14,938 nucleotides of DNA from JAZRGE01 sp045644025 (lineage in GTDB: Bacteria; Bacillota; Clostridia; Oscillospirales; Acutalibacteraceae), in NCBI GenBank assembly GCA_045644025.1, contig JAZRGE010000027.1, positions 1-14,938 of the forward strand, written 5' to 3'. The notes beneath the pieces are model-generated. The model ran no database searches and had not been told where the DNA came from. It saw only the letters and a list, made by a program, of their open reading frames with translations. Numbering within the stretch: the stretch's first letter is position 1; every line of letters begins with the position of its first letter. Both the position numbers and the translations under genes were made by a program. This document shows, piece after piece, positions 1 through 7,185 of the stretch.

Positions 1-146
1 ATATTCCCTTTGATAAAAGAGGGTCTTTTCCGCTTGTGGCTGATGACAAAGGCGTTATCTGGGTGCCGGGGCTGAACGTGGCCGAAAGAGCGGCCGCAGG
101 AAGAGATAGCAAAAATATTCTTGCGCTAAAGTTATTAAGCCGATAA
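1..146 (+). CDS. tilS: tRNA(Ile)-lysidine synthetase TilS, C-terminal end (partial)
   Basis: Only the last 47 codons are in the window, in the frame starting at base 3 and ending in TAA at 144-146. The readable peptide begins IPFDKRGSFPLVADDKGVIW and continues VPGLNVAERA. This fits the C-terminal domain of TilS, where an 'iPLv.d..G.i.WVPGl' stretch is followed by a short basic tail. TilS is a cytoplasmic enzyme that attaches lysine to the C34 wobble base of tRNA-Ile(CAU), changing its decoding from AUG to AUA. The call also rests on context: in many Firmicutes tilS lies just upstream of ftsH, often with hpt between them, and here ftsH follows after 60 bp with no hpt. The catalytic N-terminal ATP-pyrophosphatase domain lies outside the window, so the assignment rests on a short tail plus synteny. 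Confidence 0.72.
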   Translation, partial: IPFDKRGSFPLVADDKGVIWVPGLNVAERAAAGRDSKNILALKLLSR

Positions 147-189
147 AAACGGCTGTCTGCAGGGAATAATAGATATTATATCCGGCAGC

Positions 190-209
190 AGAAAGGATGA
201 ATTTTTTTG
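190..209 (+). promoter_or_regulatory. RBS and TTG start of ftsH
   Basis: AGAAAGGA at 190-197 precedes the TTG at 207-209 by about 10 bases. No in-frame ATG or GTG lies near the ribosome binding site, so TTG is the best start. The resulting N-terminus (MSNKLKNILL) begins the first membrane helix, as expected for FtsH. Confidence 0.75.
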
Positions 210-2054
210 AGCAATAAATTAAAGAATATCCTGCTTTTTGTGGGAATACCGCTGGTATTGCTTGTATCCATTGTGGCGATCACAATGGGTAGGCAGCAGC
301 CCGAGAAGATGAAGGACAGCGATGTTGTTCAGATGGTGCTGAACAACGAAATATCCGAATTCGAACTCAACTGGTACAGCGGCGAACTGAAATACACCAA
401 GAGAGCCGACGGTAAGCAGTATCGCTACACCTTGGATGTGCCTCAGGTGTTCTTTGAGCAGGTTGATGAGTTTGTGCAGGAGAACAATAAAACAAATGCC
501 GAAAATCCTGCCAAATATATTAAATACAATCACAATACCGATGGAAAAGGTGGCTCCTGGCTTATCGAGTTGCTGCCCACCGCTATTCTCACCATTGTGA
601 TGATCGTGGCTATGATATTTATTTTCCGCCGCTTAAGTCAGGGTATGGGCGGAGATAAAGGCACAATGAATTTCGGCAAGGCAAGGCTTAAGAAACCTTC
701 TGATGATAAGCGCAAGACCACTTTTGCCGACGTGGCAGGTGCCGACGAAGAAAAAGCCGAGTTGGCTGAACTTGTGGAGTTCCTTAAGAATCCCAAGAAG
801 TTCAACGAGCTGGGCGCAAGGATCCCCAAAGGTGTGCTGCTTGTTGGCCCTCCCGGCACGGGTAAGACATTGCTTGCTCGCGCTGTGGCAGGCGAAGCAA
901 ATGTTCCTTTCTTTTCAATTTCCGGTTCGGATTTTGTGGAGATGTTTGTTGGTGTGGGTGCTTCCCGTGTGCGCGATCTTTTCGAGCAGGCCAAAAAGAA
1001 TTCTCCCTCGATTATTTTTATAGATGAAATTGATGCTGTAGGCCGCCAGAGAGGCGCAGGCCTTGGCGGCGGACATGATGAAAGAGAGCAGACTCTGAAC
1101 CAGTTGCTGGTGGAGATGGATGGCTTTGGTGCTAATGAAGGCGTTATCATTATTGCCGCCACCAACCGTCCTGATATTCTGGATAAAGCCTTGTTGCGCC
1201 CCGGCCGTTTTGATAGGCAGGTGGCCGTGAACTATCCCGACGTTAAGGGTAGGGAAGAGATACTCAAGGTTCACGCCAGAGGTAAACCGCTTGGCCCCGA
1301 TGTGAATCTTAAGACTATTGCTCAGTCCACTTCGGGCTTCACGGGTGCCGACCTTGAAAACCTGCTCAATGAGGCTGCTTTGCTGGCCGCAAGGCAGGGA
1401 TTAAAGGCTATCACTCAGCCTAATATAGACGAAGCAACTATCAAGGTGGTTATGGGCACCGAGAAGAAATCTCACGTTATCACCGATGAAGATAAGAAGA
1501 TCACTGCCTATCACGAAGCAGGCCACGCTGTTGTGTCCTACTTCCTGCCCACGCAGGATCCTGTGCATCAGATATCCATTATCCCTCGCGGAATGGCTGC
1601 AGGCTTCACGATGTATATCCCCGTGGAGGATAGGGCACACGTCTCCAAGACAAAACTTTTGGAGGATATTTGTTCCCTGCTTGGCGGTCGCGCTGCCGAG
1701 CAGCTCACACAGTCGGATATATGTACCGGTGCTTCCAACGATATTGAGCGCGCCACAGAGCTTGCCAGAAAGATGGTCACACGCTACGGTATGAGTGAGA
1801 AACTCGGCCCCGTGATGTTTGGCGATCACAACGAAGAGGTTTTCCTGGGTCGCGATTTCTCCTCCACACCCAATTATTCTCAGGAAACAGCCGCCCTTAT
1901 CGATAAGGAGATAGATTCTATCGTAACCGGCCAGTATGAGAAGGCTGTGAATATTCTCAAAGAGAATATGCCCAAGGTGCACGAAGTTGCCAAAGAACTC
2001 TTCCTTAATGAAAAGATCGATGGCGAAGCATTCATAAAGATTATGGAGAATTAA
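207..2054 (+). CDS. ftsH: ATP-dependent zinc metalloprotease FtsH
   Basis: A 615-residue membrane-anchored AAA+ protease, near the usual family length of 600-700. FtsH forms hexamers that use ATP to extract and degrade membrane and unstable cytosolic proteins. Domains in order: a membrane helix at about residues 7-28; an extracytoplasmic segment at about 29-117; a second helix at about 119-141; an AAA+ module with Walker A GPPGTGKT (214-221), Walker B FIDEID (271-276) and the second region of homology containing ATNRPD and RPGRFDRQV; and an M41 peptidase domain with zinc-binding HEAGH (436-440) and a downstream GASND whose Asp, about residue 512, is the likely third zinc ligand. All catalytic motifs are intact. 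The gene starts with TTG, follows the tilS tail closely and ends at a strong hairpin terminator. No clear promoter is visible in the 60-bp gap, so it may be co-transcribed with tilS. Function is highly certain. Confidence 0.98.
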   Translation: MSNKLKNILLFVGIPLVLLVSIVAITMGRQQPEKMKDSDVVQMVLNNEISEFELNWYSGELKYTKRADGKQYRYTLDVPQVFFEQVDEFVQENNKTNAENPAKYIKYNHNTDGKGGSWLIELLPTAILTIVMIVAMIFIFRRLSQGMGGDKGTMNFGKARLKKPSDDKRKTTFADVAGADEEKAELAELVEFLKNPKKFNELGARIPKGVLLVGPPGTGKTLLARAVAGEANVPFFSISGSDFVEMFVGVGASRVRDLFEQAKKNSPSIIFIDEIDAVGRQRGAGLGGGHDEREQTLNQLLVEMDGFGANEGVIIIAATNRPDILDKALLRPGRFDRQVAVNYPDVKGREEILKVHARGKPLGPDVNLKTIAQSTSGFTGADLENLLNEAALLAARQGLKAITQPNIDEATIKVVMGTEKKSHVITDEDKKITAYHEAGHAVVSYFLPTQDPVHQISIIPRGMAAGFTMYIPVEDRAHVSKTKLLEDICSLLGGRAAEQLTQSDICTGASNDIERATELARKMVTRYGMSEKLGPVMFGDHNEEVFLGRDFSSTPNYSQETAALIDKEIDSIVTGQYEKAVNILKENMPKVHEVAKELFLNEKIDGEAFIKIMEN

Positions 2055-2084
2055 AAAAGGCTGCCGAAAGGCAGCCTTTTATTT
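2055..2084. terminator. Bidirectional terminator between ftsH and the araC-family gene
   Basis: A perfect stem AAAAGGCTGCC (2055-2065) and GGCAGCCTTTT (2070-2080) closes a GAAA tetraloop. The T-run at 2077-2080 serves ftsH. The A-run at 2053-2058 becomes a U-tract for the convergent regulator, whose stop codon is at 2086-2088. The hairpin can therefore end transcription from both sides. Confidence 0.9.
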
Positions 2085-2085
2085 G

Positions 2086-2898
2086 TTAAACGCTGGGGGA
2101 GATGCCCAGTTGACGAACTTTGGATGGTGCAAAGCCCATCAGCTTGTGGAACACTCGGGAGAAGTAGTTGTAGTCGGAAAAGCCTACTGCCAAGCCTGCA
2201 TCAGCCACCGAAGCGCCGTTGGATATCATGTGAAGTGCGGCATTGCATCGTGTCTGGTTCAGATAGTGGTTGATGGTGATGCCGGTGTGGTTCATAAAAG
2301 TGCGGCACATATGGGATTTGGAGATCCCAAGCTTATCGGCCAGCTCCTGCAAACCGAAGTTCTCGGAATAGTGCTCGTGAATATAGGAGAAAATGCTGTG
2401 GGTGTATTGGAAGTCGCGGCTGTTGTGAGGCACGCCAAGCTTAGCGTTCTCACGGCAGATAAGCCCCATAAGGGCGGCGGCGTAGCCGATATTTATGTTG
2501 GTGGTGTTGCTATCGGGAGAGGTGGTTTCTTTCACCATTCTATCCATCACAATATGGATATCCTCCGTGCCGGGGATGCAGTGATTAAATTGGATATTGC
2601 GCAGAGAGTGGTGGAAAATGTGGGAATGAATATCCACCTTCACCACAAAGAACTCGCTATCATCGCAAAAGCTGAGGCTTCGGTGGGGCTCGCACCAATT
2701 CACCACTCCGAGCTGGCCTGCCATTATCCAAACGGGCTTGTTGCCCAGCAACAGCTGAACTCCACCCTTCACAACGTAGTAGATCTCAATCAATTCGTGC
2801 CAGTGATAGTAGCAACCGAGGTCGTTGGAGTTTTTATGATAAGCCAAATGGATGGAAAGGGGGTATTCTTGCGGCTGATATTCGTATGCGATCTCCAT
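2086..2898 (-). CDS. AraC-family transcriptional regulator
   Basis: A 270-residue cytoplasmic DNA-binding protein. The N-terminal part looks like the cupin-type effector domain of AraC regulators, with HWHELIEIYYVVKGG at residues 32-46 as the conserved His-rich strand. The last 100 residues carry two helix-turn-helix units: LQELADKLGISKSHMCRTF forms the first, and VGFSDYNYFSRVFHKLMGF followed by APSKVR is the AraC signature near the C-terminus. Start ATG at 2896-2898 is preceded by GGAGGA (2905-2910). The gene is divergent from a solute-binding lipoprotein gene with about 160 bp between start codons, which holds a promoter for each. By analogy with similar arrangements it probably controls one or both solute-binding genes in response to a carbohydrate. 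That role is inferred, and the ligand cannot be read from the sequence. Length and domains are complete with no sign of damage. Confidence 0.93.
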   Translation of the reverse strand: MEIAYEYQPQEYPLSIHLAYHKNSNDLGCYYHWHELIEIYYVVKGGVQLLLGNKPVWIMAGQLGVVNWCEPHRSLSFCDDSEFFVVKVDIHSHIFHHSLRNIQFNHCIPGTEDIHIVMDRMVKETTSPDSNTTNINIGYAAALMGLICRENAKLGVPHNSRDFQYTHSIFSYIHEHYSENFGLQELADKLGISKSHMCRTFMNHTGITINHYLNQTRCNAALHMISNGASVADAGLAVGFSDYNYFSRVFHKLMGFAPSKVRQLGISPSV

Positions 2899-2916
2899 TT
2901 TGCATCCTCCGAAATC

Positions 2917-2938
2917 AATATTGTGCTAATATTGTAGC
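2917..2938. repeat. Direct repeat AATATTGT at 11-bp period
   Basis: AATATTGT occurs at 2917-2924 and again at 2928-2935, one helical turn apart, over the -10 box and start region of the araC-family gene. Tandem half-sites of about one turn suit AraC-family binding, so this could be an autoregulatory operator. No second copy is evident at the solute-binding gene promoters. Confidence 0.4.
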
Positions 2939-2959
2939 ATGCTGGCGTATGTCAGTCAA
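2931..2959 (-). promoter_or_regulatory. Promoter of the araC-family gene
   Basis: Read on the minus strand, -35 TTGACT (plus-strand 2954-2959) and -10 TACAAT (2931-2936) are separated by exactly 17 bp. Both match the housekeeping sigma-A consensus at five of six bases. The predicted start of transcription falls a little over 20 bp before the start codon. Confidence 0.75.
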
Positions 2960-2985
2960 CCAAAAATCAATTTTGTATATATATA

Positions 2986-3014
2986 TAGACAACAGCACTA
3001 TGCCGTGGTATAAT
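2986..3014 (+). promoter_or_regulatory. Promoter of the first solute-binding protein gene
   Basis: -35 TAGACA (2986-2991) and -10 TATAAT (3009-3014) are 17 bp apart. An AT-rich run beginning TTTTGTATAT (2971-2980) lies just upstream and resembles an UP element. The same arrangement recurs before the second solute-binding gene. Confidence 0.8.
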
Positions 3015-3059
3015 AAAAACGGTGTTAAACCAACGATATAAACAAGGAGGTTGTTTTTG

Positions 3060-4589
3060 ATGAAGGTATATTTAAGAATGGCGGCACTGTGGCTGTCTGT
3101 TTTAATGCTTTTAGCTGCAGTAGGATGCACAGAGGAACCTATCGCAGGCTCTTCATCCGATGCATCCTCCGGTGTGCTCACATCGCAGCAGACTACAACT
3201 TCAAGCGAGATAATCGGCACCACGCCCGACGACGAATCTTCACAGCCCGATGTGCCCGTAGATAGCACGTCTTCGGCCGATAACTCTGCAAAGCCGAAAC
3301 CCACGCCCGAGCCTACACCTGCTCCTGCACCTAAGCCAACCAAGGCCAACACGGTTACTCTTGCGGGCTGGTGGGATCTGCTGCCTTCTGCGGATGCAGC
3401 TTCTGAAAAGAGCCGACTTCAGTACTTCCAACTGCAGGAGGTAATGCATGATTATAACGTGAATGTTGAGGTTATCGTCGTTGATAAGCGAGATATTGTT
3501 CCCAATGTGAATGCGGCATATCTTTCGGGTGCCCATTGGGCCGATGTTGTAAATATGTCTTATTCTGATGCCTATGCTATGGCGCGTCAAGGCAGATTGA
3601 TGGATATTACCAATCTCTACGATCATAACACCTTTGATTATAATCAGAGTGTACGCAAACTGATGACTATTAACGGCAAGATATATGGCTTCTCGCAGTT
3701 TGAAAGAGAGCTGGAGAGCGCCATTGCTTTTAATAAGGACATATTTGATAGGCAGGGTTTGCTTTATCCTTATGAGCTTGTGAATAACAAGCAGTGGACT
3801 TGGGATAAATTTATTGAATACGTGCAAAGGTCGGCTTATGCTTCCCAAGCCGGCAGAATAGAAACATATGGTTGGTATGCAAAGACAGATTCGAGCACTA
3901 TCTCTTCGCTTATGTATGCCGCTATTGGCCGCCAATTTGTAGAAGTGAATTCTTCGGGCAAGTATCTCAATAAATCGGGCGGATCCGATGTGGCCGATTT
4001 CTTGAACAAGGTGCGCTCCCTTAATCTTATGGAAGCAACATACATGCCGCCCTCCAATGTGGTTACATGGTCGGATGCTCCGGAGAAATTCAAGGCCGGC
4101 AAGGTGGCTATGATGCCCTGCACAACAGCAGGATTGTATTCGGCTCTTAAGGATATGAATGATGATTGGGGAGTTGTCCCAATGCCCACAGCGAATGCAG
4201 GTGGCGAATATAGGCAGCTTTATCAAACTAACAATACTGTGATTGTTATGCCTCATCTTGATAAGGAATGGGCAAAGGTAGTGGCTGAGATATACACTAA
4301 GATATATCAAAATCCTTATACCGAGTCGGAATATGATGAATATCGCCAAACCGAACTTGAAGGTATGTACAGAGATATGGAATCGATAAAGATGATTCAA
4401 GATTACGCATCGAAATCTTCAGGTTCTTATAGCTATATGGATCTTTTGGGAGAAGTAACAGATACAGATATCTCCTACGAAGTGCAGAAAGCTTTGAACC
4501 CTGCCTTAAGGGGCGAAGGAAACCTAGATGCAGCCCTAAATAAGGTTAATGGTTATATTAAAAAAGCCTGCAACAATGCAAACAAATAA
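3060..4589 (+). CDS. Extracellular solute-binding lipoprotein, family 1 (copy 1)
   Basis: The product is a 509-residue predicted lipoprotein. The true start is ATG 3060, nine bases after AAGGAGG (3044-3050); an in-frame TTG at 3051 abuts that RBS and is unsuitable. The signal peptide has a basic start (MKVYLR), a hydrophobic core, and Cys23 in AVGC as the lipidation site. Residues 24 to about 97 form a low-complexity Ser/Thr-rich then Pro/Lys-rich linker (PTPEPTPAPAPKPTK), long enough to hold the binding domain away from the membrane. From about residue 100 (AGWW) the sequence is a family 1 ABC substrate-binding domain, with FNKDIFDR and NNKQWTWDKF as typical segments. It is a paralogue of the next gene. 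The substrate is probably a sugar or oligosaccharide (inferred from family). No permease or ATPase gene is nearby. Codon use is less biased than in copy 2, for example many AAT Asn codons. A promoter and a terminator flank it as a single-gene unit, divergent from the AraC regulator. Confidence 0.92.
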   Translation: MKVYLRMAALWLSVLMLLAAVGCTEEPIAGSSSDASSGVLTSQQTTTSSEIIGTTPDDESSQPDVPVDSTSSADNSAKPKPTPEPTPAPAPKPTKANTVTLAGWWDLLPSADAASEKSRLQYFQLQEVMHDYNVNVEVIVVDKRDIVPNVNAAYLSGAHWADVVNMSYSDAYAMARQGRLMDITNLYDHNTFDYNQSVRKLMTINGKIYGFSQFERELESAIAFNKDIFDRQGLLYPYELVNNKQWTWDKFIEYVQRSAYASQAGRIETYGWYAKTDSSTISSLMYAAIGRQFVEVNSSGKYLNKSGGSDVADFLNKVRSLNLMEATYMPPSNVVTWSDAPEKFKAGKVAMMPCTTAGLYSALKDMNDDWGVVPMPTANAGGEYRQLYQTNNTVIVMPHLDKEWAKVVAEIYTKIYQNPYTESEYDEYRQTELEGMYRDMESIKMIQDYASKSSGSYSYMDLLGEVTDTDISYEVQKALNPALRGEGNLDAALNKVNGYIKKACNNANK

Positions 4590-4597
4590 CTTGCCTA

Positions 4598-4630
4598 AAG
4601 AGCTTGTTCTTCTGAACAGGCTCTTTTTTT
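4598..4630 (+). terminator. Intrinsic terminator after copy 1
   Basis: A 12-bp stem pairs AAGAGCTTGTTC (4598-4609) with GAACAGGCTCTT (4614-4625), with one G-U pair and a TTCT loop. A run of seven T at 4624-4630 follows. It lies nine bases after the stop codon and separates the two solute-binding genes into distinct transcripts. Confidence 0.93.
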
Positions 4631-4663
4631 GCGAAGTGGGGCAAAAAGCGGCTGTTTTTGGAT

Positions 4664-4682
4664 GAAATATACATAGTATTTC
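4664..4682. repeat. Inverted repeat GAAATA-N7-TATTTC upstream of copy 2 promoter
   Basis: Six-base arms at 4664-4669 and 4677-4682 flank a 7-base spacer, 34 bp upstream of the -35 box of the second solute-binding gene. The position suits an activator site, but the arms are AT-rich and short, so chance is possible. Confidence 0.3.
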
Positions 4683-4716
4683 GCTTAAATTTATATATTT
4701 TTTTGTATATATTTTG

Positions 4717-4745
4717 TAGACAAAGAAAAAATAGTGTGCTATAAT
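4717..4745 (+). promoter_or_regulatory. Promoter of the second solute-binding protein gene
   Basis: -35 TAGACA (4717-4722) and -10 TATAAT (4740-4745) are 17 bp apart. The identical decamer TTTTGTATAT (4701-4710) lies upstream, as at copy 1. The surrounding region is very AT-rich, consistent with an UP element and strong expression. Confidence 0.82.
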
Positions 4746-4759
4746 CAGTATGTCTAATA

Positions 4760-4777
4760 AAAGAACGCTTGTTCTTT
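4760..4777 (+). promoter_or_regulatory. Perfect inverted repeat / 5' UTR hairpin before copy 2
   Basis: AAAGAAC (4760-4766) and GTTCTTT (4771-4777) form a perfect 7-bp stem with a GCTT loop. It starts about 8 bases after the expected transcription start and ends 13 bases before the RBS. It could be an mRNA 5' stabilising hairpin or a repressor operator just downstream of the start. Copy 1 has no equivalent. Confidence 0.5.
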
Positions 4778-4806
4778 ACGGCAAAATATGAAAGGAGCAA
4801 TTTGCT

Positions 4807-6213
4807 ATGAAAAAATTCGCAAGACTTATGGCACTTGTCCTCGCAGTTGTGATGATTTTCTCTCTGGCAGCCTGTGGTAAGAATGATACCCCCGGTACTA
4901 ATTCCGGATCTGCTACCCCCGGCGTTGCAGAAAGAAATCCCAACTTCAACGGTGCCGCAATTAAGGTTGCCTGCTGGTGGGCTCCCATGCCTGTTGCTGA
5001 TGCACAGACAGAAGAAGGCAGACTTCAGTACTATCAGTACGACGAAGCAAAGAAGAAGTACAACTTCACAGTTGAGGAAATCGTTGTTGATCAGCGTGAT
5101 ATCCGCACCAACTTCGAAGCTTCCCTTATGTCGGGTGACGTTTGGGCCGATATTATCTACATGCGCGCTGAGCAGGCTATCAAGTGGGCTCAGAAGGGCA
5201 ATCTGCTGGATCTTACCGACCTTTATCCCATGGACAGTGTTGAGTACAACCAGTCTATGAGAGATTACTTCACTCTCAACGGCAAGACCTATGCTTTCAC
5301 CTATTATGAAGACAACGCCGAAAACCTTATCTGCTTTAATAAGGATATCTTCGATCGTGTTGGTCTGGCCTACCCCTACGAGCTTTACAACAACAAGCAG
5401 TGGACTTGGGATAAGTTCGTTGAGTATGTTCAGAAGGCTACTGTAAGAGATGCCGCTACCGGCAAAATCGATGTATATGGCTACTATGCTTCTGCCTCTC
5501 TTGGCGCTGCTGAGTCCTTCATGTACACCGCTCTCGGCCGTCAGACTATCGAAGTTAATGCCGACGGCGACTATGTTTCTGCTATCAATGATCCCCAGGC
5601 TCTCCAGTTTATGGAAAAGGTTCGCACACTCAACCTGATGGATGGCGTTTATATGCCTCCTGCAAACGTTCAGACTTGGTCTGATGCTCCTGTTAAGTTC
5701 AAGAGCGGCCGTATTGCTATGTATCGTTGGTCTATGTCCGGCGGTCCCTCCAGCACTAAGGATGCCAACTTTGATTGGGGCGTAGTTCCCATTCCCACTC
5801 TGAACGCAGGCGAGGATTATAAGTTCCTCAACACCACTCAGAACGTTCAGGTTATGCCTGCTGCTCTTGCCAGCAACATCGAGTATGCTAAGGATGTAGC
5901 CTACGTATATCATCAGATCTACAAGAGCCCCTATGAAACCGAGGAAGAAAGACTTGCTGCTCGCGTTTCTATGTTCGAAACTCAGCTCGACGACAAAGAG
6001 TCCGCCAAGATCGTTATGGACATCACCGATAACTGCCCCGTTACTCTGAACAACTCTGTTATGATTGGTTCCGATGATCACTGGGAGAAGATCGATGTGC
6101 CCGTAAACAAGGCTTTCACCGGTCAGGATACTCTTGCTCGTGCAATCGCTTCTGTTGAGTCTGCTCACAAGACAATTGTAAACCAGGCCAACGAAGAAAA
6201 GAACAAGAAGTAA
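4807..6213 (+). CDS. Extracellular solute-binding lipoprotein, family 1 (copy 2)
   Basis: A 468-residue predicted lipoprotein. ATG 4807 follows AAAGGAG (4791-4797) at a normal distance. The signal peptide ends in a canonical LAAC lipobox with Cys23 as the lipidated residue. A short Gly/Ser/Pro/Asn linker leads to the binding domain, whose Trp pair (CWW, residues 56-58) corresponds to residues 104-105 of copy 1. Paralogy is plain: in the block starting FNKDIFDR and ending EYVQ, 29 of 33 residues are identical to copy 1. The family 1 domain captures carbohydrates for ABC importers, but no transporter membrane or ATPase gene is adjacent. Codon choice is strongly biased (AAC, AAG, GTT, GCT, CGT/CGC), unlike copy 1 and most neighbours. 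With its strong promoter this suggests an abundant protein. It is probably transcribed alone, since hairpin terminators lie before and after it. Confidence 0.94.
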   Translation: MKKFARLMALVLAVVMIFSLAACGKNDTPGTNSGSATPGVAERNPNFNGAAIKVACWWAPMPVADAQTEEGRLQYYQYDEAKKKYNFTVEEIVVDQRDIRTNFEASLMSGDVWADIIYMRAEQAIKWAQKGNLLDLTDLYPMDSVEYNQSMRDYFTLNGKTYAFTYYEDNAENLICFNKDIFDRVGLAYPYELYNNKQWTWDKFVEYVQKATVRDAATGKIDVYGYYASASLGAAESFMYTALGRQTIEVNADGDYVSAINDPQALQFMEKVRTLNLMDGVYMPPANVQTWSDAPVKFKSGRIAMYRWSMSGGPSSTKDANFDWGVVPIPTLNAGEDYKFLNTTQNVQVMPAALASNIEYAKDVAYVYHQIYKSPYETEEERLAARVSMFETQLDDKESAKIVMDITDNCPVTLNNSVMIGSDDHWEKIDVPVNKAFTGQDTLARAIASVESAHKTIVNQANEEKNKK

Positions 6214-6225
6214 TTTAAGCATTAT

Positions 6226-6258
6226 AAAAGCACCGTGCAGATGCACGGTGCTTTTTTT
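6226..6258. terminator. Bidirectional terminator between copy 2 and degV-family gene
   Basis: AAAAGCACCGTGC (6226-6238) pairs with GCACGGTGCTTTT (6243-6255) around an AGAT loop. T-rich sequence to 6258 serves the plus strand. The A-run at 6226-6229 becomes a U-tract for the convergent degV-family gene ending at 6271. Confidence 0.92.
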
Positions 6259-6270
6259 ATTTGTTTTTTA

Positions 6271-7158
6271 TTATTCGGTGCGTTCGTCACCCCAGAAGAA
6301 GAGAGCTACAGTGCCGGGGCCGGTGTGGCTGCCAATGGTGGTGCCGATGCTGTAGATATCAATGGGAGCAGCCAGATTGGTGAACTTGCTTTCGATCATA
6401 TCTGCAAGAGCACGGGCATCCACGTAGATATCGGAGGAGCTGATAAACACCTTTTGATTATAATTAGCGCCATCCTGGCAATGGCTTGCCATTTTGCTGA
6501 GCATTGTGGTAAGTGCCGCTTTGCGGCCGCGAACCTTTTGGCGCACCTTAAGATGACCATCCTTATCTACGTTCATCACGGGGCAGATGTTAAGCACGCC
6601 GCCAAAAGTGCCTGCCAGGCGGGAGATTCGTCCGTTCTTCATAAAGAACGTGAGATCGGAAGAAAAGAACCAACTGTGGATTTTAAGTTTGTTGGCTTCG
6701 GCCCAATTATAAACCTCTTCTGCGCCGGCTCCTGCATCTCGCATGTCTGCAAGCTTATCGGCAAGCAAGGCCATAGCACAACAGGCGTTCAGCGAGTCTA
6801 TCACGTATATCTTCCTTTCGGGGAAGCGTTCGCGAGCTATTTCAGCCGCTTTGCAGGCCGAATTGAATGTGCTGGAAAGCCCGGAAGAAAGGCATATGTG
6901 CACAACGTCTTTGCCCTCGCTCAGGAGTTTATCGAAGTAGTCCAGATATTCGCTTATATTCACCTGGGTGGTGCGGGGATTTGCACCTTGGCGCAGCCTT
7001 TCGTAGAACTCTTCGTAGGAAAGGGGGCTGCCTAAGTCGTCGATAAAATCTTCATCATCCAACATATAGTGGAAGCAAACGTAGCTGATATTGCGGCTTT
7101 TCATATATTCCTTGCTTACATCGGCTACTGATTCGGTGCTTAAAATAAAATTACTCAT
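6271..7158 (-). CDS. DegV-family protein (fatty-acid binding, FakB-like)
   Basis: A 295-residue cytoplasmic protein of the DegV/FakB family, whose members bind a fatty acid and in several species present it to the FakA kinase for phosphorylation. The start is ATG at 7156-7158, six bases after CGGAGG (7165-7170 on the plus strand). An upstream in-frame ATG at 7195-7197 would place the RBS inside the gene and precede the -10 box. Visible motifs: an N-terminal STES (7-10, in place of the more usual T-D-S form), PRTTQVN (61-67), and SSGLSST (91-97) matching the family's ligand-pocket loop. KNGRISRLAG follows in the second half, as in other DegV proteins. Length is typical. Nothing nearby is clearly linked to lipid metabolism, so the partner kinase is presumably elsewhere. 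It ends at a terminator shared with the solute-binding gene. Confidence 0.92.
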   Translation of the reverse strand: MSNFILSTESVADVSKEYMKSRNISYVCFHYMLDDEDFIDDLGSPLSYEEFYERLRQGANPRTTQVNISEYLDYFDKLLSEGKDVVHICLSSGLSSTFNSACKAAEIARERFPERKIYVIDSLNACCAMALLADKLADMRDAGAGAEEVYNWAEANKLKIHSWFFSSDLTFFMKNGRISRLAGTFGGVLNICPVMNVDKDGHLKVRQKVRGRKAALTTMLSKMASHCQDGANYNQKVFISSSDIYVDARALADMIESKFTNLAAPIDIYSIGTTIGSHTGPGTVALFFWGDERTE

Positions 7159-7185
7159 AAAATACCTCCGTGACTTGATGTGTTT

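Noticed and set aside
166..179. ATAAT-AGAT-ATTAT inverted repeat before ftsH as a regulatory hairpin
   Set aside because: Five-base A/T-only arms are expected by chance in AT-rich gaps.
2083..2937. A 284-codon plus-strand frame opposite the araC-family gene
   Set aside because: It begins at the ftsH terminator, has no RBS, and its protein is His/Val-rich without family features; the minus strand encodes a clear AraC protein.
3240..4400. A 386-codon minus-strand frame opposite solute-binding copy 1
   Set aside because: No RBS and no recognisable protein; the plus strand has signal peptide, lipobox and a paralogue.
4558..6246. A 562-codon open frame on the minus strand covering the second solute-binding gene
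   Set aside because: It mirrors the strongly biased codons of the real gene, has no suitable RBS or promoter, contains both flanking terminator arms, and its protein shows no domain pattern.
6235..7035. A 266-codon plus-strand frame opposite the degV-family gene
   Set aside because: It starts inside the terminator hairpin and lacks an RBS; the minus strand encodes a family-typical DegV protein.
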